Positions 34,483 to 44,906 of a DNA stretch of 64,000 nt are shown here, piece after piece. The position numbers were made by a program, and so were the translations under genes. The DNA is from Pseudaminobacter sp040045035. GTDB lineage: Bacteria; Pseudomonadota; Alphaproteobacteria; Rhizobiales; Rhizobiaceae. Positions within the stretch are counted from its first letter, which is position 1. The number at the start of each line of letters is the position of its first letter. The notes beneath the pieces were generated by a model, which saw only the letters and a program-made list of their open reading frames with translations, was not told where the DNA came from and ran no database searches. Where the stretch lies: positions 186,001 through 250,000 of the forward strand of contig NZ_JBDZDS010000003.1 in NCBI RefSeq assembly GCF_040045035.1. The letters are read 5' to 3'.

Positions 34483-34587
34483 CCGAAACGTGCTCTTATG
34501 CTTGGCATCGCCACTAGGCGTGCCTATGTTAGTTCGACGCTGCCAACAACGACGCGTGCCCGGTTTTCGGGCACAACGGGAAACTCG

Positions 34588-36528
<1,941 letters not shown>

Positions 36529-36550
36529 GAAGCCAGTTGTGACAACAAGG

Positions 36551-36583
36551 AAAGCCGCGGAGCCAAAACTCCGCGGCTTTTTC
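36551..36583 (+). terminator. Rho-independent terminator after ftsH
   Basis: A perfect stem AAAGCCGCGGAG / CTCCGCGGCTTT with loop CCAAAA, followed by more T, 23 bases after the ftsH stop. Confidence 0.9.
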
Positions 36584-36633
36584 GTTTGCGCTACGAAGCG
36601 GCCTCCGACAACTGCAGCCTGGCCTGCCGCGAA

Positions 36634-36984
36634 CTAGGCGCTCGTTTCGATCACGAGTTCCTGCACGATGCGGTCGCTCGCATGGATGCAGACCATCTCC
36701 AGCCGCCCGGTGCCGATATTGACAAATTTGTGCGGAATGTTGGCGGCGCCGACGACAATGTCGCCGGCCGTAGCGTGGGTTTTTTTACTCCCCACGGTGA
36801 ACTCGACCTCTCCTCCGCGAACGACCCAGGTCTCAGTGTAAGGATGCACGTGCAGGCGAGACCCCTGCCCCGGCTCATTGTCGACCAGGAAGAAGGAAAC
36901 GGCCGAGCCATGCTCGCGCCCTTCAAAGCGGAGGGTGCGGCTGGCGCCGGGAAGCGGCTCTGTGCGGCGAATGATTTCGTACAT
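36634..36984 (-). CDS. Small cupin-domain protein
   Basis: A 116-residue single-domain cupin. Metal ligands are in LHVHPYTETWVV (two histidines and a glutamate) and IPHKFVN, with GGEVEFTVG between them. Such proteins are dioxygenase-like, isomerase-like or small-ligand binding. The start at 36984 has GAGGAGAAG upstream. It is divergent from a MarR-type repressor over a repeat-rich spacer, which suggests that MarR controls it. Confidence 0.82.
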   Translation of the reverse strand: MYEIIRRTEPLPGASRTLRFEGREHGSAVSFFLVDNEPGQGSRLHVHPYTETWVVRGGEVEFTVGSKKTHATAGDIVVGAANIPHKFVNIGTGRLEMVCIHASDRIVQELVIETSA

Positions 36985-37025
36985 CGTGCTTCTCCTCAAG
37001 TTCGGGATTGCAGGACTTCCAGAAA

Positions 37026-37080
37026 CTATCTTCGCGTCAAGATATCTCATAATATCTTCTCGTCAAGATATATTTGACTT
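37026..37080. promoter_or_regulatory. Operator cluster in the cupin/MarR divergent spacer
   Basis: Two near-identical copies of CTTCGCGTCAAGATAT / CTTCTCGTCAAGATAT occur 26 bases apart. The first copy forms a perfect inverted repeat AAGATAT-CTCATA-ATATCTT (37039-37058), and the second continues into GTCAA-N7-TTGAC. Such AT-rich palindromes are typical MarR-family sites. The promoters of both genes must lie here. Confidence 0.6.
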
Positions 37081-37113
37081 ATAGGACATGGACAGCGAAT
37101 TGGAGACCGCCTC

Positions 37114-37644
37114 ATGAGCGACAAGCCGCAACCAGCAGATCACGTCGAGCGACTGCGCGGCCAGTGGGCACGCGAGTTGCCGGACCTCGACACCTCAGCC
37201 ATGTCGATCCTCGGCCGCGCCTACAGACTGTCCAATCTCGTCCGGCCCAGCATCGAAGAGACCTTTGCCGCATTCGGTCTCGATCGGGGCGAGTTCGACG
37301 TCATCGGCACGCTGCGCCGATCCGGCCCGCCCTACCGGCTGACGCCGACCGATCTCTACAAATCGCTGATGATCTCGTCCGGCGGGCTGACCCATCGCCT
37401 GGGACGGCTGGAAAAGATGGGGCTGATCGCGCGGGAGAAGTCGCCCGAGGATGGGCGCAGTTTCTTCGTTTCGCTCACGCCGGAAGGGCAGCAGCGCGCG
37501 GAAGAAGCGTTCCGGGCCGACATGGCAAGCGAGCTGCAGTTTCTGGAACAGCTTCCTCCGGAGAAGCGGGAAGCGCTGGCGAGCATGCTGCGCGAACTGC
37601 TTCTGCTGGCGGAAGAAAAGACGGCGACCGCCGCCTCCAAATAG
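37114..37644 (+). CDS. MarR family transcriptional regulator
   Basis: A 176-residue winged-helix regulator. The DNA-binding part includes RLTPTDLYKSLMISSGGLTH, then RLGRLEKMGLIAREKSPEDG (recognition helix and wing), then a dimerisation helix at the C-terminus. MarR proteins are usually ligand-released repressors. Divergence from the cupin gene and the palindromic spacer suggest local control; the ligand is unknown. Confidence 0.88.
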   Translation: MSDKPQPADHVERLRGQWARELPDLDTSAMSILGRAYRLSNLVRPSIEETFAAFGLDRGEFDVIGTLRRSGPPYRLTPTDLYKSLMISSGGLTHRLGRLEKMGLIAREKSPEDGRSFFVSLTPEGQQRAEEAFRADMASELQFLEQLPPEKREALASMLRELLLLAEEKTATAASK

Positions 37645-37726
37645 CAGCGAGCGCCCAAAAGTCCCGAAGGCGCAAAAGGGCCGCGCCCCCGCGTCGCGCG
37701 AGCCGTTCAAGCCATGATCGGCAGGA

Positions 37727-38545
37727 TCAGCCCTTCAGCTTGGCATTGCACAGGCTGTAGTAGCCGCCACCCTTCTGGATCCACCTCAGACCGCCCAGCG
37801 CATTGGCGTCCTTGTTGGCGTAGTACTGCTCGAGGCAGGTATGCATGCGCGCCTTGCCGGGCGTCTCGTTGCTGAACTTGCCGTCGATCCCGCTCGGGAA
37901 TTTGACGCCACGCGGCGCGACAGTGGTCGGCTTCTCGGGCTCGCCCTTGTAGGTGGCATGGCCGAGGCTCGGGACCGTCTCGTCCTCGGCAGCGGAGGCA
38001 CCGCATTCAGCCTTGCGGAACTGGTTCCAGGTCTTGCCGCCCAGCGTGCCGGCGGTCTTGGCCGCGCCGTACTTGGCGCTGCACTCCTTCATGGTCAGGC
38101 CCTTGCCGGTGGGAACCGCAGCGGCACCTCCGGTCGCCTTGCCGGTGGCTGCCGTAGCGCTGGCGCCGGGACCGCAATCGGCCTTGCGGAACTGGTTCCA
38201 GGTCTTGCCGCCCAGCGTGCCGGCATCCTTGGCGGCGTTGTACTTGGCGCTACATTCCTGCATCGTTAGACCCTTGGCACCCTCGACAGGAGCGGCCGTT
38301 TCAGTGGCTTTCTTGCTCCTCGCGGCTTTTTTCTCCGGGGCGGCGGGTCCGGTGGCCGCGCCTGCATTGGCAGCGCACTCGGTCTTGCGGAACTCGTTCC
38401 AGGTCTGCCCGTTGAGCGCGCCGGCTTGCTTGGCAGCGTTGTATTTGGCGCTGCATTCTTTCATCGTCAGCGCGCTAGCCGGTGCCGCCATGAGGCATGC
38501 GACCACGGCGAGGCCCGCCAGGGTGGCAAATCTTGTGATGAGCAT
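37727..38545 (-). CDS. Exported protein with four cysteine-paired repeats
   Basis: A 272-residue secreted protein I do not recognise as a named family. A signal peptide (1-25, ending PASA) is followed by three units of about 32 residues with the pattern LTMKECSAKYNAAK, then AG-L-G-TWN-FRK-EC, separated by alanine-rich linkers. A fourth, degenerate unit ends the protein (HTCLEQYYANKDANALGG ... CNAKLKG). Each unit has two cysteines, probably a disulfide. PsiF-like repeats are a weak resemblance. Repeats two and three are almost identical at DNA level. The start at 38545 has GGAGAC upstream. Confidence 0.72.
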   Translation of the reverse strand: MLITRFATLAGLAVVACLMAAPASALTMKECSAKYNAAKQAGALNGQTWNEFRKTECAANAGAATGPAAPEKKAARSKKATETAAPVEGAKGLTMQECSAKYNAAKDAGTLGGKTWNQFRKADCGPGASATAATGKATGGAAAVPTGKGLTMKECSAKYGAAKTAGTLGGKTWNQFRKAECGASAAEDETVPSLGHATYKGEPEKPTTVAPRGVKFPSGIDGKFSNETPGKARMHTCLEQYYANKDANALGGLRWIQKGGGYYSLCNAKLKG

Positions 38546-38938
38546 GGGTGTATGTCTCCATTGCTGTCGCCCCAAAGCGTTCCTCGCAAAGGATCAATCT
38601 GCGATCGCCACTGGCGCCAGATGCCTAGTAATGCGCGACCGTCGACGACGTTCCACGAGGCCCAGGGACGTGCTCGGAAAAGTTGTCGCCCGACCGAAAT
38701 TCGCGCTGCCGCTCCTGACCGCAAGCGGGAAGGCAGGCCTCCAGGAAGGGCCTATTGGCGCTCAGGCACCCGTGTCGGCGGAAGCGTTCCGTGAACGAAA
38801 AATTCAAATAAGCCGGTTAAAACAAAAGCACTTGGAAGGTTTGTAACAAATAATCACAATATGTGATGTTCGTGGCGTAACGTCCTGTGCCAAAAGCAGC
38901 ACGGGGGAACGTGTCAAAGACCGGGGATATCGAGCAGT
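38546..38938. promoter_or_regulatory. Intergenic region upstream of glmM with a palindrome
   Basis: About 390 bases between divergent genes. No convincing reading frame. The last 120 bases are AT-rich and hold ATCACA-ATA-TGTGAT (38853-38867), a perfect operator-like palindrome 72 bases before glmM. Nothing else was recognised. Confidence 0.35.
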
Positions 38939-40291
38939 ATGAGCAGGCGCTATTTCGGAACTGACGGAATCCGGGGACGGGCCAACAAATTTCCGATGAC
39001 GGCCGAGATCGCCATGAAAGTGGGGATGGCGGCGGGTCTTTCGTTCCAGCGCGGCAACCACCGCCACCGCGTCGTCCTCGGCAAGGACACGCGCCTGTCA
39101 GGCTATATGATCGAGAACGCGCTGGTGGCCGGCTTCTGCGCGGCCGGCATGGATGTCTTCCTGCTCGGCCCGGTGCCGACGCCGGCGGTTGCCATGCTCG
39201 CCCGCTCGCTGCGCGCCGACATCGGCGTGATGATCTCCGCCTCGCACAACCCCTACTACGACAACGGCATCAAGCTGTTCGGCCCTGACGGCTACAAGCT
39301 GTCGGACGAGATCGAGATGCGCATCGAGGGGCTGCTCGACCAGGACATCGACATCGCGCTGGCCGATGCCGACGCTCTTGGGCGCGCCAAGCGCATCGAC
39401 GGCGTACATGACCGCTACATCGAATTCGCCAAGCTGACGCTGCCGCGCTCCATGTCGCTCGCGGGCCTCAGGATCGTCGTCGACTGCGCCAACGGCGCCG
39501 CCTACAAGGTCGCGCCCGCCGTGCTGTGGGAGCTCGGCGCCGAGGTCATCACCATCCATAACGACCCCAACGGCTTCAACATCAACGAGGAATGCGGCTC
39601 CACCCATCCGGTGAGCCTGGCCAAGAAGGTGCACGAAGTGCGGGCCGATATCGGCATCGCTCTCGACGGCGACGCCGATCGCATGGTCATCGTCGACGAG
39701 AACGGCACGGTGGTCGATGGCGACCAGATCATGGCCCTGATTGCCGAATCCTGGCTCGACAGCGGCCGCCTGGCCGGCGGCGGCATTGTCGCCACCGTCA
39801 TGTCCAACCTCGGCCTCGAACGCTTCCTGGGCGACCTTGGCCTGCAGCTTCACCGCACCAAGGTCGGCGACCGCTACGTTGTCGAGCACATGCGCGCGCA
39901 CGGGCTGAATGTTGGCGGCGAACAGTCCGGCCATATCGTTCTGTCGGATTTCTCCACCACCGGCGACGGCATCGTCTCGGCGCTGCAGGTGCTGGCCTGC
40001 GTCAAGCGGGAGAACAAGCCTGTGAGCGAGCTGTGCCGGAAGTTCGAGCCGGTTCCGCAGTTGCTCAAGAATGTCCGCTTCTCGGGCGGCAAGCCGCTCG
40101 AAGCCGCGCCGGTCAAGGCAGCGATCGAGGAGGCACGCAACCGCCTCGGTCAGTCGGGCCGTCTCGTCATCCGCCCCTCGGGCACCGAGCCACTGATCCG
40201 CGTCATGGCCGAAGGCGACGACCCCAAGCTGGTCGAAACGGTGGTGAACGACATCGTCGGCGTGATCTCGGACGTCAAGACGGCGGCCTGA
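38939..40291 (+). CDS. glmM: Phosphoglucosamine mutase
   Basis: A 450-residue enzyme converting glucosamine-6-phosphate to glucosamine-1-phosphate for UDP-GlcNAc. The phosphoserine is S102 in MISASHNPYYDNG, the magnesium loop is DGDADRMV in mid-protein, and the sugar-phosphate loop is RPSGTEPLIRVMAEG near the end. Opening YFGTDGIRG is typical. It is near ftsH, a common arrangement (ftsH-glmM) although here 2.4 kb of other genes intervene. Confidence 0.97.
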   Translation: MSRRYFGTDGIRGRANKFPMTAEIAMKVGMAAGLSFQRGNHRHRVVLGKDTRLSGYMIENALVAGFCAAGMDVFLLGPVPTPAVAMLARSLRADIGVMISASHNPYYDNGIKLFGPDGYKLSDEIEMRIEGLLDQDIDIALADADALGRAKRIDGVHDRYIEFAKLTLPRSMSLAGLRIVVDCANGAAYKVAPAVLWELGAEVITIHNDPNGFNINEECGSTHPVSLAKKVHEVRADIGIALDGDADRMVIVDENGTVVDGDQIMALIAESWLDSGRLAGGGIVATVMSNLGLERFLGDLGLQLHRTKVGDRYVVEHMRAHGLNVGGEQSGHIVLSDFSTTGDGIVSALQVLACVKRENKPVSELCRKFEPVPQLLKNVRFSGGKPLEAAPVKAAIEEARNRLGQSGRLVIRPSGTEPLIRVMAEGDDPKLVETVVNDIVGVISDVKTAA

Positions 40292-40376
40292 ACGGGCTAA
40301 AGCAGCTTCGCCCGAACTGATTGCCGGTCAGCCGGCGCGAGCCCTGCAGCATCAGCCTGGGCGAGCACGGCCAGAC

Positions 40377-41669
40377 TCACACAATCCCCCCACCCCCGCT
40401 CGCGACCGCCGGGCGCTCTGCCGCGACCTTCGCGCGGTAGCCGGATGCGCGATAGGCCGCCACCGGATCGATCGCACCGCCGGTATCCAGGCGAGCCATG
40501 GCAAGGATGGGCTCGACATCGATGCGGAACGCGGTCTTCAAGGTCTGCGTGGCCATCAGCGCGTCATTGGCATCCTGATAGGCCTCGAGCGCCGGCCGGT
40601 CGACAAGCAGTGCCGCCGCATAGGCGCGCTGCACCTCGGCCGCCGAAAGCATCAGGCTCTCTATCGGGTCGGTGACGTTGTGGCTCTGGTCGAGCATGTG
40701 AGCCGGACCAAAACCTTCGGCACCATTGAGCTCGGCATCGACCAGCTCGTTGAAGACCAGGAACAGGCGATAGGGATCGATCGAACCGGCATCGAGGTCG
40801 TCGTCACCATATTTGGAATCGTTGAAGTGGAAGCCGCCGAGCTTCCTGAACTGGATCAGCCGCGCGACGATCATCTCGATGTTCACATTGGGCGCGTGGT
40901 GGCCGAGGTCGACCAGGCAGAAGGCCTTGGGCCCGAGCTCCTGCGCGATAAGATAGTTGGTGCCCCAGTCCTGCACGACCGTGGAATAGAAGGCCGGCTC
41001 GTACATCTTGTGTTCGGTGAACAGCCGCCAGTCGTCGGGCAGCGCCGCGTAGATCTCGCGCATGGAATCGAGATAGCGCTCGAAGGCCCGGCTGAAGTTG
41101 ATCTGGCCCGGGAAGTTGGAGCCGTCGCCGATCCACACCGTCAGCGCCTTGGAGCCGAGCGTCTTGCCGATCTCGATGCATTCGAGATTGTGCTCCACCG
41201 CCTGCCGCCGCGTGGCGGCATCGGCATGCGACAGCGAGCCGAACTTGTAGCTGAGCTTCTGGTCGGCGGCGTCCGAGAAGGTGTTGGAGTTCATGGCGTC
41301 GAAGCCAAGCCCGAAGCGGCTCGCAGCCTGCTTGAGCCGCGCGGCGTCGGCCTTGTCCCAGGGGATGTGCAGCGAGACGTTGGGGGTGGCCCGTGTCAGT
41401 TGCTGGATGACGGCGCAATCCTCGATCTTGTCGAAGATGTCGCGCGGCTCGCCCCGCCCCGGAAAGCGCGCGAAGCGGGTGCCGCCGGTGCCCACGCCCC
41501 AGGACGGGATGGCGATGCCGGAGGCGGCCACCTTGTCGCGGATGGCATCTATCGGGATGCCGCGGCGGTCGAGCTGTTCACCAAGCGCCTCATAGTCGCG
41601 CCGGAGTGCGGTCTCGCGCGCGGCATTGTCGCGCTCAACTATGTCGGCAGAGATGATGGTTTCGGTCAC
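40377..41669 (-). CDS. rhaI: L-rhamnose isomerase, rhizobial type
   Basis: A 430-residue TIM-barrel isomerase converting L-rhamnose to L-rhamnulose. It belongs to the Pseudomonas stutzeri/rhizobial class, unlike enteric RhaA. Metal ligands are visible in FTEHKMYEPAFYSTVVQDWG, LVDLGHHAPN and GGFHFNDSKYGDDDL. The start is GTG 41669 with an ideal GGAGGAA upstream; the frame is open to 41858. It follows rhaD by 85 bases, and the spacer carries a palindromic repeat. Confidence 0.93.
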   Translation of the reverse strand: MTETIISADIVERDNAARETALRRDYEALGEQLDRRGIPIDAIRDKVAASGIAIPSWGVGTGGTRFARFPGRGEPRDIFDKIEDCAVIQQLTRATPNVSLHIPWDKADAARLKQAASRFGLGFDAMNSNTFSDAADQKLSYKFGSLSHADAATRRQAVEHNLECIEIGKTLGSKALTVWIGDGSNFPGQINFSRAFERYLDSMREIYAALPDDWRLFTEHKMYEPAFYSTVVQDWGTNYLIAQELGPKAFCLVDLGHHAPNVNIEMIVARLIQFRKLGGFHFNDSKYGDDDLDAGSIDPYRLFLVFNELVDAELNGAEGFGPAHMLDQSHNVTDPIESLMLSAAEVQRAYAAALLVDRPALEAYQDANDALMATQTLKTAFRIDVEPILAMARLDTGGAIDPVAAYRASGYRAKVAAERPAVASGGGGIV

Positions 41670-41690
41670 AGCGATTTCCTCCCAGTATCC

Positions 41691-41750
41691 CCTCACCGTC
41701 TCGGCTTCGCCGAGCCACCTCTCCCCCATGAAGGTTGGGGAGAGGAATTC
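41691..41750. repeat. Palindromic intergenic element between rhaD and rhaI
   Basis: CTCGGC-TTC-GCCGAG (41700-41714) is followed by CCTCTCCCC ... GGGGAGAGG (41718-41745), a 9-bp stem. The element resembles the one at 19861-19930. It lies within an operon, so it may act as an mRNA hairpin that changes the rhaD to rhaI ratio. Confidence 0.55.
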
Positions 41751-41754
41751 AGTC

Positions 41755-43857
41755 CTAACGCGTAAAGCTTTGTGCATTCCCCGCGTCGACGTTGACGATG
41801 TTGCCGGTCGACTTGGCCGACATGTCGGAGACGAAGAAGAACACCGCTTCGGCGACATCCTCTGGATAGACGCTGAGCTTCAGCATCGAGCGCTTGCGGT
41901 AATGCTCGTCGAGATCGTCCGGGCTCATGTTGTAGGCGGCGGCGCGCTGCTCGCGCCATTCGCCGGTCCAGATCTTGGAGCCGCGCAGGACCGCGTCCGG
42001 GTTCACCGTATTGACGCGGATGCCGAACTCCGCCCCCTCCAGCGCGAGGCAGCGCGCGAGATGGATCTCGGCGGCCTTGGCCGTGCAGTAGGCAGCCGCA
42101 TTGGGGGAAGCGGCGAGGCCGTTCTTCGAGGCGATGAAGACGACCGTGCCGCCGGTCTTCTGCCGCTTCATCAGGCGGAAGGCCTCGCGCGCGACCAGGA
42201 AATAGCCGGTCGACAGGATGTCCATGTTGCGGTTCCACATCGCCAGGTCCGTCTCGTCCACCGGCGCGGACGAGGAGATGCCGGCATTGGAGACCAGGAT
42301 GTCCAGGCCGCCATAGTCCTGCACCGCGGCGGCAATGGCGGCGGCCACGTCCTGTTCGCGGGTCACGTCCAGACGGACGCTGCGCACCATGTCGGCGGTG
42401 TGGCGGCCAGCGAGCTCGGCATTGGCGGCGGCAAGCGCGCTCTCGTCGATGTCGGCCAGCAGCACGCAGGCGCCGTCGCGCAGCAGGCGCTCGGCCGTGG
42501 CGCGGCCGATGCCGCCGGCACCGCCGGTGACCAGCGCCACCTTGCCGGCAAGCGGCTTCGGCTTTGGCATGCGCTGCAGCTTGGCCTCTTCGAGCAGCCA
42601 GTATTCGATGTCGAACGCCTCCTGCTCGGGAAGGCCGACATAGGTCGAGACGGCCGAGGCCCCGCGCATGACGTTGATGGCGTTGACGTAGAACTCGGCC
42701 GAGATGCGCGCGGTGGCCTTGTCGCGCGCAAAGGTGATCATGCCGACGCCGGGCACCAGGTAGACGACCGCATTGGCGTCGCGCATGGGCGGGCTGTCGG
42801 GCCGCTTGCAGCGCTCGTAATAGGCGGCATAGCCCTGCCGGTAGTGCGCGACGGCCGCGTCGAGCCCGGCCAGCGTGGCGTCGACATCGGGTTTTGCCGG
42901 GTCGAAATCGACTACCAGCGGACGGATCTTGGTGCGCAGGAAATGGTCCGGGCAGCTGGTGCCCAGCGCGGCGAGTGCCGCCATGTCCCGCGACGAGACG
43001 AATTCGAGCACCGCATCGCTGTCATCGAAATGGCCGACCTTGCGCTCGGAAGCAGAAATCATGCCGCGGATGGCCGGCATCAGCCGCGCCGCCACCGCCC
43101 GACGCTCGTCAGGCGGAAGGACGCCGCGCGCCTTTCCGCCGAACGCGGCCTTGCCGTGCGTCTCCTGATCGAACCATTCGATCGCACGGTTGATGATGCG
43201 GATGGTGGTGTCGTAGCACTCCCTGGCCGTATCGGCCCAGGTGAACAGACCATGGCTCTCCAGCACCACGCCGACCGCATCCGGGTTTTCGCGGGCGAAT
43301 TTCTCCAGCCACAGGCCGAGTTCGAAACCCGGCCGCTTCCACGGCAACCAGCCGATCTCGCCGCCGAAGATTTTTTGCGTCAGATCCCTGCTGTTCTTCG
43401 ACGCCGCGATGGCGATGACGGCGTCGGGGTGCATGTGGTCGACATGCTTCTTCGGCACATAGGCATGCAGCGGCGTGTCGATGGACGCGGCGCGCGGGTT
43501 CAGGTTGAAGGTGCAGTGGGGCAGATAGCCCACCATCTCGTCTTCGAATTCGATGCCGCGATAGAGGCCCTTCAGTGCCGCGAGCCTGTCCATGTAAAGC
43601 GTGGAGAAGCCGTCGAGGTTGATCGTGCCGACATCGCCGCCCGAACCCTTCACCCATAGCACCTCGACGGGCTGGCTGGTGAGCGGGTCCTTCTCCATCA
43701 CCTTCGCAGACGTATTGCCGCCGCCGTAATTGGTGATGCGTTTGTCGGATCCCAGCAGGTTGGAACGGTAGACCAGACGCTCGGGCTCGCTCATGGCGGC
43801 GGCCCTGCCCTCGTCCCACAAATTGGCAAGGCGCGGTGCGGTACGCGTTTCGAGCAT
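41755..43857 (-). CDS. rhaD: Bifunctional rhamnulose-1-phosphate aldolase/lactaldehyde dehydrogenase
   Basis: A 700-residue fusion. The N-terminal class II aldolase domain (about 1-400) has GGGNTSAKV, HVDHMHPDAVIAIAAS and ESHGLFTWAD; it splits rhamnulose-1-phosphate to DHAP and lactaldehyde. The C-terminal short-chain dehydrogenase domain (about 430-700) has VTGGAGGIGRATAERL, SNAGISSSAPV and the YCTAKAAE catalytic pair, and processes the aldehyde. The start at 43857 has GGAGGGAGACC upstream. It heads the rhaDI operon, divergent from rhaR. Confidence 0.95.
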   Translation of the reverse strand: MLETRTAPRLANLWDEGRAAAMSEPERLVYRSNLLGSDKRITNYGGGNTSAKVMEKDPLTSQPVEVLWVKGSGGDVGTINLDGFSTLYMDRLAALKGLYRGIEFEDEMVGYLPHCTFNLNPRAASIDTPLHAYVPKKHVDHMHPDAVIAIAASKNSRDLTQKIFGGEIGWLPWKRPGFELGLWLEKFARENPDAVGVVLESHGLFTWADTARECYDTTIRIINRAIEWFDQETHGKAAFGGKARGVLPPDERRAVAARLMPAIRGMISASERKVGHFDDSDAVLEFVSSRDMAALAALGTSCPDHFLRTKIRPLVVDFDPAKPDVDATLAGLDAAVAHYRQGYAAYYERCKRPDSPPMRDANAVVYLVPGVGMITFARDKATARISAEFYVNAINVMRGASAVSTYVGLPEQEAFDIEYWLLEEAKLQRMPKPKPLAGKVALVTGGAGGIGRATAERLLRDGACVLLADIDESALAAANAELAGRHTADMVRSVRLDVTREQDVAAAIAAAVQDYGGLDILVSNAGISSSAPVDETDLAMWNRNMDILSTGYFLVAREAFRLMKRQKTGGTVVFIASKNGLAASPNAAAYCTAKAAEIHLARCLALEGAEFGIRVNTVNPDAVLRGSKIWTGEWREQRAAAYNMSPDDLDEHYRKRSMLKLSVYPEDVAEAVFFFVSDMSAKSTGNIVNVDAGNAQSFTR

Positions 43858-43924
43858 GGTCTCCCTCCCTCCGCGCGACGATTGCGCGGTATTTTTGCGC
43901 AGGTTCACACGTTGCCGCCGACAC

Positions 43925-44020
43925 TGTCAATCAATAACGATCAAAACCACTCATATTGCAGCGCACAATGAAATATTGTGACCGAACTTGATTGACACTG
44001 CGCGATTTGAATGTGTTAAT
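43925..44020. promoter_or_regulatory. Divergent rhaD/rhaR promoter-operator region
   Basis: A 9-bp inverted repeat GTCAATCAA (43926-43934) ... TTGATTGAC (43988-43996) brackets the region. Each arm overlaps a TTGACA -35 element, pointing outwards: plus strand TTGACA-N17-GTTAAT (43992-44020) toward rhaR, minus strand TTGACA (43925-43930) toward rhaD. A central CACAAT-N5-ATTGTG palindrome lies at 43964-43980. This is a symmetrical target for a DeoR repressor on both sides. Confidence 0.65.
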
Positions 44021-44039
44021 CGCCCCGCAGGGAGGAACC

Positions 44040-44849
44040 ATGCACGAAAAAGAGCGTCACCGCGTCATTCTGTCGGCCGTGCAGGAGAAGCCTGTCGTGA
44101 CCGTGCAGGAGATGGTCGAGCTGACCGAGGCATCGGAAGCCACCATCCGGCGCGACATCGCGGCCCTGCACCTGCAGAAGCGCCTGCGCCGGGTGCGCGG
44201 CGGCGCCGAAGCGATCACGCCGCCACAGTTCATCGGCCTTGCAGGCCGCCCGTTCAGCGTCAACGAGACGCTGCATGCGGACAAGAAGCGCGTGATCGCC
44301 AAGGAGGCGGTGGAGCTGTGCCAGGACGGCGAGCCGATCATCATCAATGGCGGCACGACCACCTTCCAGATGGTGCATTTCCTCACTAACCGGCGCATGC
44401 CGATCTTCACCAATTCGTTTCCGATCGCCGAGCACCTGCTCAAGCACTCCAAGAACACGGTGGTGCTGTCGGGCGGCACGATCTATCGCGAGCAGAACAT
44501 CATCCTCTCGCCCTTCGACAATGACGTAACGCGCAATTTCTATGCGCGGCGCATGTTCATGGGCGCGCAGGGGCTGGGGCCGCTCGGGCTGATGGAGGCC
44601 GACCCGCTGCTGATCCAGGCCGAGCAGAAGCTGATCGACCAGGCCGAAGAGCTGGTCGTGCTGGTCGACTCCTCGAAATTCCGCCAGCGTTCGAGCCTCA
44701 TCCTGTGCGGCCTGTCGCGCATCGCCACCGTGATCACCGACGACGGCATCACGGACCAGGAGGCCAGGATGCTGGAGGAGGCGGGCGTCAAACTGATCGT
44801 CGCGAGGAACGCGGCATCGAAAGCGGAGGTATCTTCGCTGCCGGCCTAA
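44040..44849 (+). CDS. rhaR: DeoR-family repressor of rhamnose genes
   Basis: A 269-residue regulator. The N-terminal helix-turn-helix is VQEMVELTEASEATIRRDIA (about residues 22-41), followed by RRVRGGAE and a sugar-phosphate sensor domain with INGGTTTFQM and VLSGGTIYREQN. It should repress rhaDI and rhaRSTPQUK in the absence of a rhamnose-derived inducer. The ATG at 44040 has GGGAGGAACC upstream. It heads the plus-strand operon, as in Rhizobium leguminosarum. Confidence 0.92.
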   Translation: MHEKERHRVILSAVQEKPVVTVQEMVELTEASEATIRRDIAALHLQKRLRRVRGGAEAITPPQFIGLAGRPFSVNETLHADKKRVIAKEAVELCQDGEPIIINGGTTTFQMVHFLTNRRMPIFTNSFPIAEHLLKHSKNTVVLSGGTIYREQNIILSPFDNDVTRNFYARRMFMGAQGLGPLGLMEADPLLIQAEQKLIDQAEELVVLVDSSKFRQRSSLILCGLSRIATVITDDGITDQEARMLEEAGVKLIVARNAASKAEVSSLPA

Positions 44850-44906
44850 GGGAAACATCCCAGGCGGCAACACTGATGGGAACGGAACCAAGAGGGAGGA
44901 ACTGCG

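Noticed and set aside
34475..34486. CtrA site before ftsH (TAATGCTTAACC)
   Set aside because: The spacing between the halves is three, not seven, bases; only a lone TTAACC remains.
41626..43659. A 677-codon open frame antisense to rhaD
   Set aside because: Same codon-bias artefact; no ribosome site or recognisable domain, and rhaD is certain.
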